Below, in pieces: positions 9,181-17,642 of a DNA stretch of 64,000 nucleotides. The position numbers and the translations under genes are program-made. The stretch spans positions 62,001 through 126,000 of the forward strand of contig NZ_JAOSZE010000020.1 in assembly GCF_025630775.1 (NCBI RefSeq). The letters are read 5' to 3'. Within the stretch, counting starts at the first letter, position 1. Each line of letters opens with the position of its first letter. This DNA comes from Actinoplanes sp. KI2 (GTDB lineage: Bacteria > Actinomycetota > Actinomycetes > Mycobacteriales > Micromonosporaceae). The notes under the pieces are model-generated. The model searched no databases. It saw only the letters and a program-made list of their open reading frames with translations, and was not told the DNA's origin.

Positions 9181-11274
9181 ATGAGCGAGACGATCCGCTG
9201 GGAGCGGGGCGACGACAGCATCGTCGTACTCACCCTGGACGATCCGGCGCGCGGCGCCAACACCATGAACCAGGCGTACGTGCGGAGCATGGGCGCGATG
9301 ATCGACCGCCTCGAGGCCGAGCGCGACGACATCGCCGGCGTGATCATCACCTCGGCCAAGAAGTCCTGGTTCGCCGGCGGCGACCTCGACCGGCTCCGGG
9401 CGATCGGCCCCGATCAGGCCGAGGAGGCGATGCGGCAGTCCACCGAGGTGAAGGCCCAGCTGCGCCGGCTCGAGACGCTCGGGTGCCCGGTGGTGGCCGC
9501 GCTCAACGGCTCGGCGCTCGGCGGCGGCCTGGAGATCGCGCTCGCCTGCCACCGCCGGATCGCCCTCGACGACCCCAAACTGGAGGTGGGCGCGCCGGAA
9601 GTGACTCTCGGTTTGCTGCCGGCCGGCGGCGGTGTGGTGCGCACCGTCCGGCTGCTCGGGCTGGCCACCGCGCTGACCGAGGTGCTGCTCACCGGCGCCC
9701 GGCACCGCGCACCGGCCGCGCGCGAGCTCGGCCTGATCGACGAGTTGGTGCCGGATCGGGACGCGCTGATGACGGCCGCGCGAACCTGGATTCACCACAA
9801 CCCCGACGCCGCTCAGCCCTGGGACCGCCCCGGCTACCGCATCCCGGGCGGCGTCCCGCCGGCCCAGCTGCCGGCGTTCCCGGCGAATCTGCAGAAGAAG
9901 CTCAAGGGCGCGCCCTACCCCGCTCCCCGGGCGATCCTGTGCGCGGCCGTGGAGGGGGCCCAACTCGACATCGACGCCGCGTTCACCGTCGAGGCCCGCT
10001 ACTTCGCGAGCCTCGCCACCGGCCAGACCGTGAAGAACATGATCAAGGCGTTCTTCTACGACCTGAACACGGTGAACAAGCGGGACGTCGGCGAGGTGCC
10101 ACCGGTGCGCAAGGTGGCCGTGCTCGGCGCCGGCATGATGGGCGCGGCCATCGCCTACGTGTGCGCGCGGGCCGGTCTGGATGTGGTGCTCCGCGACGTC
10201 ACCCTTGAGGCGGCGGCGCGCGGGAAGGCGTACGCGGAAAAGATTGTGAGCCGGCGCGGGAACGCCGAGCTCTTGGATCGCATCACGCCGACCGCCGACC
10301 TGACCGACCTGGCCGGTGCCGACCTGGTGATCGAGGCGGTATTCGAGGACGTCGGTCTCAAGCACCGGGTCTTCGCCGAGATCGAGGACATCGTGGCGCC
10401 GCACGCGCTTCTCTGCTCGAACACGTCGACGCTGCCGATCACGCTGCTCGCCGAGGGGGTCCGCCGGCAGAACGACTTCATCGGCCTGCACTTCTTCTCC
10501 CCGGTCGACAAGATGCCCCTGGTCGAGGTCATCCCCGGGGAGAAGACCGGCGACGAGGCGCTGCGCCGGGCGCTCGCGGTGGTCGGGCTGCTGCGCAAGA
10601 CCCCGATCGTGGTCGGCGACAGCCGCGGCTTCTTCACCAGCCGGGTGATCGGCACGTTCACCAGCGAGGGCCTCGCGATGCTCGCCGAAGGGGTGCCGCC
10701 GGCCAGCATCGAGCAGGCCAGCAGCCAGGCCGGCTATCCGGCGCCGGTGCTGCAACTGATGGACGAGCTCACCCTCACCCTCCCCCGCAAGATCCGCCGC
10801 GAGTACCAGGCGGCGCTCGGCGACTCGTGGGTGGCACACCCCGCGGACGCGGTCATGGATCGGATGATCGATGAGTTCGGGCGTCCGGGCCGTTCGTCCG
10901 GGGCGGGCTTCTATGTGTACGAGGAGGGCAAGCGCGCCGGCCTCTGGGCGGGGTTGTCGGCGTTCGCGCGGCCCGATGTGCGGGTCCCGCTCGAGGACCT
11001 GAAGGAGCGCTTCCTGTTCATCGAGGCCCTGGAGAGCGTGAAGTGCCTGGACGAGGGCGTGCTCAACTCGGTGCCCGAGGCGAACGTGGGTTCGATCCTC
11101 GGGATCGGCTATCCGGGTTGGACCGGCGGCGTGTTGCAGTACGTCAACCAGTACCCGGGCGGGCTGCCGGGGTTCGTCGATCGGGCACGCGAGCTGGCGG
11201 CTCGGTACGGGGACCGGTTCGCCCCGCCGGCGCTGCTGCTGGCGAAGGCCCGCGCCGGCGAGACCTTCGAGTAG
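9181..11274 (+). CDS. FadJ/FadB-type enoyl-CoA hydratase / 3-hydroxyacyl-CoA dehydrogenase
   Basis: A 697-residue multifunctional beta-oxidation alpha subunit. Residues 1-200 are a crotonase fold with the oxyanion segments SWFAGGDLDRL and NGSALGGGLEIALAC. At about residue 309 begins the NAD-binding fold (VAVLGAGMMGAAIAYVCARA). HFFSPVDKMPLVEV carries the dehydrogenase His, and two C-terminal dehydrogenase domains follow (GDSRGFFTSRV). It converts enoyl-CoA through 3-hydroxyacyl- to 3-ketoacyl-CoA, feeding the thiolase immediately upstream. ATG 9181 is preceded by GGGGGCC. Confidence 0.94.
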   Translation: MSETIRWERGDDSIVVLTLDDPARGANTMNQAYVRSMGAMIDRLEAERDDIAGVIITSAKKSWFAGGDLDRLRAIGPDQAEEAMRQSTEVKAQLRRLETLGCPVVAALNGSALGGGLEIALACHRRIALDDPKLEVGAPEVTLGLLPAGGGVVRTVRLLGLATALTEVLLTGARHRAPAARELGLIDELVPDRDALMTAARTWIHHNPDAAQPWDRPGYRIPGGVPPAQLPAFPANLQKKLKGAPYPAPRAILCAAVEGAQLDIDAAFTVEARYFASLATGQTVKNMIKAFFYDLNTVNKRDVGEVPPVRKVAVLGAGMMGAAIAYVCARAGLDVVLRDVTLEAAARGKAYAEKIVSRRGNAELLDRITPTADLTDLAGADLVIEAVFEDVGLKHRVFAEIEDIVAPHALLCSNTSTLPITLLAEGVRRQNDFIGLHFFSPVDKMPLVEVIPGEKTGDEALRRALAVVGLLRKTPIVVGDSRGFFTSRVIGTFTSEGLAMLAEGVPPASIEQASSQAGYPAPVLQLMDELTLTLPRKIRREYQAALGDSWVAHPADAVMDRMIDEFGRPGRSSGAGFYVYEEGKRAGLWAGLSAFARPDVRVPLEDLKERFLFIEALESVKCLDEGVLNSVPEANVGSILGIGYPGWTGGVLQYVNQYPGGLPGFVDRARELAARYGDRFAPPALLLAKARAGETFE

Positions 11275-11310
11275 CCGCCGCGTAACGCCCTCGCCGCGCT
11301 CCCGCCTTCG

Positions 11311-11516
11311 CCTCGCCGGGCTCGGGCCGGCAGCCTCGCCGGGCTCCGGCCGCCGCCTCGCGGGACTCCGGCCGCCGCCTCGCCACGCTCCGGCCGCCGC
11401 CTCGCCACGCTCCGGCCGCCGCCTCGCCACGCTCCGGCCGCCGCCTCGCCACGCTCCGGCCGCCGCCTCGCCACGCTCCGGCCGCCGCCTCGCCGCGCTC
11501 CGGCCGCTGTCTCGCC
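11311..11516. repeat. 22-bp tandem repeat between convergent genes
   Basis: The unit CCTCGCCACGCTCCGGCCGC(CG) is perfectly repeated five times at 11378-11487 with a 22-bp period; degenerate copies on both sides extend the array to roughly 9 units. It fills the gap between the FadJ-type gene and the convergent SDR gene. There are no unique spacers, so it is not a CRISPR array. All six frames stay nearly open, which generates long false ORFs. Confidence 0.9.
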
Positions 11517-11538
11517 CGGCGGGGCTGTCGGCCGGAGT

Positions 11539-12360
11539 TCAGTCGACGAGGGCGCCGGCGGAGAGGTTGGCGATCGTTCCGGTGATGGCGCCGGCGCGGT
11601 CGGACGCCAGGAACGCGGCCGCCTCGGCGATCTCGGCGAGCGTGGGCAGCCGCTTGAGCAGCGTCCCCTGCGCCATCGCCCCGCCGTCGAGCAACTCCTC
11701 GACCGACTGGCCGGCCGCGGCCGCGATCGGCCGGAACAGGTCCTTGGTGTACGAGCCCGCGGCCGGCCCGTCGACGGCGGCGTGCGGCCGGATGTCGACG
11801 ACTCGGATGTTGGCCGGGGCCAGTTCCGCGGCCAGCAGCCGGGCGAACGCCTCCTTGCCGGCCGCGCTCACGCCGTGGCCCAGGATGCCGCCCACCGCCA
11901 GCTTGGCGCCCGGCTCGGACAGGGTCAGGATGACGCCCGGACGCCTGCGACCCATGTGCCGCGCCACGGCCTTGCTGGTGATGAACAGCGTCCGCAGGAA
12001 GCCGTCGATCGGCCGCATGAACTCCTCGAGCGACAGCCCGGCCAGCAAAGTTCCCTGATCGTGCGGGACGCTCACCGCGTTGAGGGCGATGTCGATGCTT
12101 CCGGCCGTCGCGGCGATCGCCTCGGCGTGTTTCTCGACCGCCTGCTGATCGAAGACGTCGACCTGGTCGGTCTCGGCCTTTCCGCCCGCGGCGGCGATGT
12201 CCCGCGCCACCGCGTCGAGCCGCGCCCGCGTTCGCCCGGCGAGGAACACCCTCGCGCCCTCCCGGGCGAACACCCGCGCGACGGCGCCGCCGATGGCGCC
12301 CCCGCCCCCGTAGATCACGGCGTTCCTGTCCTCGAGCAGCAATCCAGTCATACCTGTCAT
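11539..12360 (-). CDS. SDR-family protein lacking the catalytic tyrosine
   Basis: 273 residues with a Rossmann fold. The cofactor loop is VIYGGGGAIGGAVARVFARE, and a NAVS segment stands at the usual NNAG position. Where classical SDRs have YxxxK, this reads GHGVSAAGKEAF: the Lys is present but Ser stands at the Tyr position and no Tyr is nearby. It may use another acid, or be non-catalytic or binding-only. Start ATG 12360; an ATG three codons later is possible. It is divergent from an HxlR regulator, with a perfect inverted repeat touching its start, and is probably regulated by it. Confidence 0.85.
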   Translation of the reverse strand: MTGMTGLLLEDRNAVIYGGGGAIGGAVARVFAREGARVFLAGRTRARLDAVARDIAAAGGKAETDQVDVFDQQAVEKHAEAIAATAGSIDIALNAVSVPHDQGTLLAGLSLEEFMRPIDGFLRTLFITSKAVARHMGRRRPGVILTLSEPGAKLAVGGILGHGVSAAGKEAFARLLAAELAPANIRVVDIRPHAAVDGPAAGSYTKDLFRPIAAAAGQSVEELLDGGAMAQGTLLKRLPTLAEIAEAAAFLASDRAGAITGTIANLSAGALVD

Positions 12361-12361
12361 G

Positions 12362-12377
12362 CAACCACTCTTGGTTG
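12362..12377. promoter_or_regulatory. inverted repeat CAACCA-CTCT-TGGTTG, candidate HxlR operator
   Basis: A perfect 6-bp inverted repeat with a 4-bp spacer in the 58-bp gap between the SDR gene and the divergent HxlR regulator, immediately before the SDR start. HxlR dimers bind such short dyads next to target promoters; the assignment is by position only. Confidence 0.45.
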
Positions 12378-12418
12378 TTAAAAACGACTAGCCGTCATGG
12401 TGGTTTAGGATCAGACCC

Positions 12419-13072
12419 ATGCCAACCAGCCGCAGCTATCGGGACTCGTGCGGGATCGCCCGCGCCCTCGACGTCGTCGGGGAGCGTTGGGCGCTGCTGG
12501 TCGTCCGCGAGCTGCTCCTGACCCCGCAGCGCTTCTCGGAGCTGCGGCACGCCCTGCCGGGTGTCAGCGCGAACGTGCTCGCCGATCGCCTCCGCGAGCT
12601 CGAGAAGCACGGTGTGATCCGCCGTACCGCGGAGCCGGCCTTCGAGCTGACCGAGTGGGGCCGGAAGCTGGAACCGATCGTGCTGGCGCTGGGCGACTGG
12701 GGGATCGACGCGCCGCAGCCGCCGCCACCGGCCGCGCTCAGCGCCACCTCCGTGCTGATCTTCCTGCAGAGTGCTGCCCGGCCCGACCCCGCGGCGCCGG
12801 CGACCTGCCGGCTCGAGCTCGACGGCCGGGTCTGGACGGTCCGCATGGCGTCCGGCCGGATCCACGTGGAGCCGGGCGAGCCGGCAACGGCCGACGCCTC
12901 CCTGCGCGCCGCGCCCGAGACGCTCAGCGCCCTGCTGACCGAGCCCGCCACGCTCGCCCGGGCATGCGCCGACGGCAGTGCCGCCGTCGTGGGAGACCCA
13001 TCGGCCATCGCCCGGTTGCTGCACGCGGTCGCCGACCCGTGGCCCACCGCCGATCAGGAAGGCGATCGCTGA
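12419..13072 (+). CDS. HxlR family transcriptional regulator with SCP2-like C-terminal domain
   Basis: 217 residues. The HxlR winged helix covers about residues 8-100 (CGIARALDVVGERWALLVVR, then ELRHALPGVSANVLADRLREL). A second region from about 115 to 215 resembles the SCP2 sterol-carrier-like domain often fused to actinobacterial HxlR proteins and may sense a lipid. ATG 12419 has AGGA about 8 nt upstream. It is divergent from the atypical SDR gene. Confidence 0.9.
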   Translation: MPTSRSYRDSCGIARALDVVGERWALLVVRELLLTPQRFSELRHALPGVSANVLADRLRELEKHGVIRRTAEPAFELTEWGRKLEPIVLALGDWGIDAPQPPPPAALSATSVLIFLQSAARPDPAAPATCRLELDGRVWTVRMASGRIHVEPGEPATADASLRAAPETLSALLTEPATLARACADGSAAVVGDPSAIARLLHAVADPWPTADQEGDR

Positions 13073-13191
13073 GCGGCGGCCGCCTCAGAATCGACGACCG
13101 AGGCAACTGCGCGGCGGTGGAGGAGCAGACCGCGACGTCCAGCGCGGATGGGCGCGGGCCCCGACCGCGGTGGTCGAGGCCCGCGCCATTC

Positions 13192-13338
13192 CTCAGGCGG
13201 CCGGACGGTAGCCGGCCGGCCGGGCGGTGAACGCGCCCTTCTCAAGCAGCCGGACGGTAGCCGGCCGGCCGGGCGGTGAACGCGCCCTTCTCAGGCGGCC
13301 GGACGGTAGCCGGCCGGCCGGGCGGTGAACACGCCCCG
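13192..13338. repeat. 49-bp tandem repeat, 3 copies, made from the 3' end of the EF-G-like gene
   Basis: CTCAGGCGG/CTCAAGCAG begins copies at 13192, 13241 and 13290, an exact 49-bp period. The third copy is the last 15 codons and stop of the convergent EF-G-like gene; the other two are near-identical duplicates beyond the stop. Each copy carries the same TGA, so copy number does not change the protein. Confidence 0.88.
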
Positions 13339-15270
13339 CCCGTGCGTCTGGCTACGCAGCCGGGTGGCGTAGCCGAACAACGCCGCCAGCGGAACCGTTG
13401 CCGTGATGGTCTCGCCGGTGCTGTCGGTGATCTGCCCGCGATGGGCGGCCAGATCGCCGAGCACCCCACCGAGCGTTTCGGCCGGCGCCGTCACCGTGAC
13501 GTCGACGACCGGCTCGAGCAGCGCCATCTCGCAGGTCGCCAGCGCCGCGCGCAGGCCGAGCTTGCCGGCCGTACGGAAGGCGAGCTCCGACGAGTCCTTC
13601 GGGTGGGTGCCGCCGTCGGTCAGCGTCACGTGCACGCCGACCACCGGATGACCGCCGAGCGGGCCCGCCTGGAGAGCTTCCCGGCAGCCGGCCTCGACCG
13701 CCCGGACGAACTCGGCCGGCACCCGGCCGCCGGTCACCGTGGACGCGAAGCCCTCGCCGGGCCGCACGCCGAGAACGGGCCGCACGCCGAAGCCGGGCCG
13801 CACGTCACGGACGGGCCGCACATCGAGGACCGGCCGCACATCGAGGACGATGTCGGCGAACTGGCCGGCGCCGCCGTCCTGCTTGGCGTGCCGGTACCGG
13901 AAGCCGGTGACCCCACGGACGATCGTCTCCCGGTGCGCGACCTGCGGGCGGCCCACGGTCACGTCCAGGCCGGCGTCTCGGCGGAGCTTCGTCACGGCCA
14001 CCTCCAGGTGCAGTTCGCCCAGACCCGAGAGCAGGGTCTGGCCGGTTTCGGCATCCACGCGTACGGACAGGGACGGATCCTGGTCGACCAGGGTGACCAA
14101 CGCGGTCGTCAGACGCTCGGCGTCGGCCCGGGTGCGCGCCTCGACGGCCACCGACACGAGCGGCTCGGCGGTGCGCGGCTGTTCGAGGAGCACCGGGTGC
14201 TCGCGGGCGCACAGGGTCGTACCGGGCCGGGCCGTCTTCACCCCGGCGACCGCGACGATGTCGCCGGCCGCCGCCCGGTCGATGGCGGTGTGCCGGTCGG
14301 CCTGCACCCGCAGAATCCGGGCGACCCGCTCGGTGCGTTGCGCGCCCGCATCCCACACGATGTCCCCCTTTCGTAGCGTGCCGTCGTAGATCCGCAGATA
14401 GGTGAGCCGCCCGGTGCGGGCGGAGTGCACCTTGAACACCAGTGCGGCCAGGTTCCCGGCGGGGTCACCGGCCGGCGCGGGCAGGTAGTCGACCACCGCG
14501 TCGAGCAGCGGTTCGACGCCGATCTGGCGGTAGGCCGAGCCGCACAGCACGACCACCGCCTCGCCGGCGAGGGTGAGGTCGCGCAGCGCCCGCCGCAGGG
14601 TCGCATCGGACATGTCGTCCATTTCATCCAATGCACCCGCGTGCCGCTCGGCCACCGCCTCTTCCAGCCGGCGCCGCGCGGCGCCGACCGCACCGTCGCG
14701 GTCGGCATGCTCCTCCTTCAAGGCACCGTCCGACCAGGTCAGGCGACGCATGCCGACCAGGTTGACGACGCCGGCCAGGTCGGACTCGCGGCCGATCGGC
14801 ACCTGGGCGACCAGTGGTTCGACCCGCAGCCGGGCCCGGATGTCGTCGACGACCCGGTCGAGGTCGGCGCCGGGCCGGTCCAGCTTGTTGACGAAGACGA
14901 TCCGGGGCACCCGATACCGGTCGGCGACGCGCCAGACGGCCTCGGTCTGCGGCTCGACCCCGGCCACGCCGTCGAACACGACCACCGCGCCGTCGAGCAC
15001 CCGCAGCGAGCGCTCGACCTCGTCGGCGAAGTCGACGTGCCCGGGGGTGTCGATCAGGTTGAGCCGGTGGCCGGCCCAGTCGCAGCTGACCGCGGCCGCG
15101 AAGATGGTGATGCCGCGGTCGCGTTCCTGCGGGTCGAAGTCGGTGACCGTGGTGCCGTCGTGCACCTCGCCGCGCTTGTAGGTGGCGCCGGTGGTGAACA
15201 GGACGCGTTCGGTCAGGGTGGTCTTGCCGGCATCGACGTGGGCCAGGATGCCGAGGTTGCGTACGCGCAT
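13291..15270 (-). CDS. elongation factor G paralogue (EF-G-like translational GTPase)
   Basis: 659 residues. The G domain has AHVDAGKTTLTER (P-loop), the switch I region DPQERDRGITI, DTPGHVDFADEV and NKLDRPGAD. Domain II begins near residue 280. Domain III has LSGLGELHLEV, and the EF-G-type domain IV has HPKDSSELAFRTAG. It is shorter than housekeeping EF-G (about 700) and carries an extra 5 x 6-residue VRP-repeat (residues about 475-504) in domain IV. Overall it is closer to EF-G2 or ribosome-protection factors than to the main EF-G. It lies downstream of a DHA2 efflux pump across a hairpin, a context that would fit antibiotic tolerance (inference). Start ATG 15270. Confidence 0.85.
   Translation of the reverse strand: MRVRNLGILAHVDAGKTTLTERVLFTTGATYKRGEVHDGTTVTDFDPQERDRGITIFAAAVSCDWAGHRLNLIDTPGHVDFADEVERSLRVLDGAVVVFDGVAGVEPQTEAVWRVADRYRVPRIVFVNKLDRPGADLDRVVDDIRARLRVEPLVAQVPIGRESDLAGVVNLVGMRRLTWSDGALKEEHADRDGAVGAARRRLEEAVAERHAGALDEMDDMSDATLRRALRDLTLAGEAVVVLCGSAYRQIGVEPLLDAVVDYLPAPAGDPAGNLAALVFKVHSARTGRLTYLRIYDGTLRKGDIVWDAGAQRTERVARILRVQADRHTAIDRAAAGDIVAVAGVKTARPGTTLCAREHPVLLEQPRTAEPLVSVAVEARTRADAERLTTALVTLVDQDPSLSVRVDAETGQTLLSGLGELHLEVAVTKLRRDAGLDVTVGRPQVAHRETIVRGVTGFRYRHAKQDGGAGQFADIVLDVRPVLDVRPVRDVRPGFGVRPVLGVRPGEGFASTVTGGRVPAEFVRAVEAGCREALQAGPLGGHPVVGVHVTLTDGGTHPKDSSELAFRTAGKLGLRAALATCEMALLEPVVDVTVTAPAETLGGVLGDLAAHRGQITDSTGETITATVPLAALFGYATRLRSQTHGRGVFTARPAGYRPAA
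13759..13848. repeat. 18-bp in-frame tandem repeat x5 within the EF-G-like gene
   Basis: Five contiguous 18-bp units (GGGCCGCACGCCGAGAAC and variants) encode VRPVLD/VRPVRD/VRPGFG-type hexapeptides in domain IV of the EF-G paralogue. In ordinary EF-G this place is a short beta-hairpin connection. The period is divisible by three, so length can vary without frameshift. Confidence 0.9.
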
Positions 15271-15405
15271 GATTCAGGCTTTCGAGCGATCTGACGATGG
15301 ACGGCGCCCAGCCCGACCGCCGGAAAGAGCGGTCAGGCGCGTCCAGCCCCGGCGGCGCACCCGGGACTGGGCACGCCGGAGACGAGGATCAGCTCGAAAC
15401 GCGAA

Positions 15406-15456
15406 ACGGGGGTGGGGGCGGCGTTGCGGTCACGCATCGCTGGCCCCCTCCCCCGT
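15406..15456 (-). terminator. strong G/C hairpin between MFS pump and EF-G-like gene
   Basis: ACGGGGGTGGGGGC (15406-15419) pairs with GCCCCCTCCCCCGT (15443-15456) at 13 of 14 positions around a 23-nt loop. On the minus strand the stem is followed by GTTTCGCGTTT. It could terminate the MFS transcript or attenuate read-through into the EF-G paralogue. A second small hairpin (GACCGC/GCGGTC, 15315-15334) lies closer to the EF-G-like start. Confidence 0.5.
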
Positions 15457-15515
15457 GTTCGCGGTAATGCAGGAAGGGTACGAAGATCACCCGTGGCGGG
15501 CGACCGATTTTCCGG

Positions 15516-17090
15516 TCAGTGCATCATCACCGGGGTCTCGGCGGCGCCCTCGCCGGCCCCGCCCTCCACGGCCGCTTCCTTCTTGCGCGGGAGGAAGGCG
15601 ATCGGGATGAACGTGCAGAGCACCAGGAAGAAGCCGACCGTGAAGGTGTTGGCGAAGCAGTCGGCCACGAACTGCAGACCGCGCTCGATCATGGCGGCCG
15701 GAATCCCCGGAATGTTGATGCCCTGCTGGTGGGCGATCGCGACCTGCGCCTCGGTGACCGCCTCGCCCGTCTTCGGGTTCGTCGCACCGGGGATCACCGT
15801 CGAGCCGTTGAGCTGGCTGGTCAGGATCACCGACATGGTCGCGGTACCGATCGAGCCGCCGATCTGCTGCAGGATGTTGACCAGCGTGGAGCCGCGCGCC
15901 ACGTCGTGGTGGTTCAGGGTGCGCAGCGCCGAGGTCATGATCGGCATCATCGTGCCGCCCATGCCGAGGCCCATCACGAACAGCGAACCGCACAGCAGCA
16001 CGTACGACGTGTCGACGCCGACCTGGGTGAAGGTGAAGAAGCCGAGCGCGATCAGCGCCATCGCGAACGGCACCGTGCGGCCCACCGGGACGCGGTCGGC
16101 CAGCGTGCCGGCGATCGGCATGGTGATCATCGCGCCGATGCCCTGCGGCGCCATCAGCAGGCCGGCGTGCAGTGTCGACTCGCCGCGCACCTGCAGGAAG
16201 TAGCTGGGGAACAGCAGCCCGGCGCCCATGAACGCGATGATGAACACGAACAGCGCGACCGTCGAGACCGTCAGCCGCCTGTTGCGGAACAGCCGCAGGT
16301 CGAGCAGGGGGTGCTGGGGCTTGAACGAGTAGAACACGAACGTGATCATCATGACCACGCCGATCAGCATGGGTATCCACACCTTGGGCGCGCTGATCGT
16401 GCCCTCCTGCGGCAGCGACGAGACGCCGAACAGGAACAGCGCCAGGCCGGGCGAGAGCAGCAGCATGCCGATGAAGTCGAACGACTCGGACGGCGTGGGG
16501 TTGTCCTTCGGCAGCGCGAAGTACGCGTACACCAGGGCGACCGCGCCGATCGGCACGTTGATCAGGAAGATCCAGTGCCAGCTCGCCGCCTCGATCAGCC
16601 AGCCGCCGAGGATCGGGCCGCCGATCGGGCCGAGCAGCATCGGGATGCCGAGGACCGCCATCAGGCGGCCGATCCGCGCCGGGCCGGCGGCCCGCGTCAT
16701 GATCGTCATGCCGAGCGGCATCAGCATGCCGCCGCCGAGGCCCTGCAGCACGCGATAGCCGACCAGCTGCTCGATCGAGGTGGCGGTGGCGCAGAGCGTG
16801 GAGCCGATCGTGAACAGCACCAGGGCCAGCATGTAGAGCCGCTTGGTGCCGAAGCGGTCGGCCGCCCAGCCGCTCAGCGGGATCACCGTGGCCAGGGCGA
16901 GCGTGTAGCCGGTCAGGGTCCAGGCGACCTGGGCGTACGTGGCGTTGAACTCGGTCTGGAACGTCGGAAGCGCAACGCTGACGACCGTGATGTCGAGGAT
17001 CGACATGATGGCGCCGAGCACCACGACGCCGGCAATCTTGAATACTGCGGCGTCGAGTTTCTCGGGCGGCGCAGCCGCTTGATCAGTCAC
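15516..17090 (-). CDS. DHA2-family MFS multidrug efflux transporter
   Basis: 524 residues with about 14 hydrophobic segments, the EmrB/QacA (DHA2) layout of proton-driven drug exporters. Family motifs include GWAADRFGTKR after TM2, LQGLGGGMLMPLGM (motif B/C area) and LGPIGGPILGGWL. The start is GTG 17090 (VTDQAA). Upstream, CTGTACGTATGTTC (around 17113-17130) is an imperfect dyad that could be an operator, but no regulator gene is adjacent. The substrate is unknown. Confidence 0.93.
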   Translation of the reverse strand: MTDQAAAPPEKLDAAVFKIAGVVVLGAIMSILDITVVSVALPTFQTEFNATYAQVAWTLTGYTLALATVIPLSGWAADRFGTKRLYMLALVLFTIGSTLCATATSIEQLVGYRVLQGLGGGMLMPLGMTIMTRAAGPARIGRLMAVLGIPMLLGPIGGPILGGWLIEAASWHWIFLINVPIGAVALVYAYFALPKDNPTPSESFDFIGMLLLSPGLALFLFGVSSLPQEGTISAPKVWIPMLIGVVMMITFVFYSFKPQHPLLDLRLFRNRRLTVSTVALFVFIIAFMGAGLLFPSYFLQVRGESTLHAGLLMAPQGIGAMITMPIAGTLADRVPVGRTVPFAMALIALGFFTFTQVGVDTSYVLLCGSLFVMGLGMGGTMMPIMTSALRTLNHHDVARGSTLVNILQQIGGSIGTATMSVILTSQLNGSTVIPGATNPKTGEAVTEAQVAIAHQQGINIPGIPAAMIERGLQFVADCFANTFTVGFFLVLCTFIPIAFLPRKKEAAVEGGAGEGAAETPVMMH

Positions 17091-17220
17091 GGAATGCTCC
17101 AGAGATCGCTGTCACTGTACGTATGTTCGCCCTGGATCCTGCCATCGAGGCAGCTCGAGCGGCATCCCGTTTTCCGACAGCGTGACCGCGGTCACTCAGT
17201 GAGCTCTCAGGCGGCCCGGT

Positions 17221-17493
17221 TCACGCCGCGACGAGTTCCCTGTCCGGTTCGGGCCGGGTGGCTCCGGGTGCCATCGAGGCCACGCTGAGCGCCCAGCGCA
17301 TGCGCGGGGCGGCGGTCTCCGGGTAGTCGCCGTAGGCGGCGGCCATCACGGCCACGCAACCGCGGGTGCCCCCGCACGCGTGGACGGAGGCGGCGATGGC
17401 GGCGGCGACCGCGGTGGGCGCTGGGCGGGTGCCGGTCGGGAGGTCGCTGGCGAACAGGGCGGCGGCCCGGGCGGCGAGAAGCTGGCTGCGCAT
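17221..17493 (-). CDS. conserved small actinobacterial protein of unknown function
   Basis: A 90-residue protein that looks like a short family seen in many actinomycetes: LLAARAAALFASDLP, then an Ala-rich helix, GGTRGCVAVMAAAYGDYPET and a terminal RMRWAL segment. ATG 17493 is preferred over 17502 because GGAG lies 9 nt upstream of it and directly abuts the earlier ATG. No signal peptide or membrane span is seen. It stands alone between the MFS gene and rfbD; function unknown. Confidence 0.7.
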   Translation of the reverse strand: MRSQLLAARAAALFASDLPTGTRPAPTAVAAAIAASVHACGGTRGCVAVMAAAYGDYPETAAPRMRWALSVASMAPGATRPEPDRELVAA

Positions 17494-17642
17494 TTCGATC
17501 ATCTCCGATGTCGGTGCGTTTCGTTGGCCTCAGAGTGCGCCTGGCCCGCCACTGATCGCCTCCGGGATTCCCCTGGACCCCGCGCCCGGCGACCCTTGCG
17601 GGCCATACCTGACAAACGCCGGAGCACGGGGAACGGTTCGGC

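Noticed and set aside
11311..11516. CRISPR-like array
   Set aside because: The 22-bp units are directly adjacent with no unique spacers and no cas genes nearby; it is a minisatellite.
13291..15270. Tet(M)/Tet(O)-type tetracycline resistance protein
   Set aside because: Domain order is compatible, but NKLDRPGAD and the HPKDSSELAF block are EF-G-like, so a specific resistance call is not supported.
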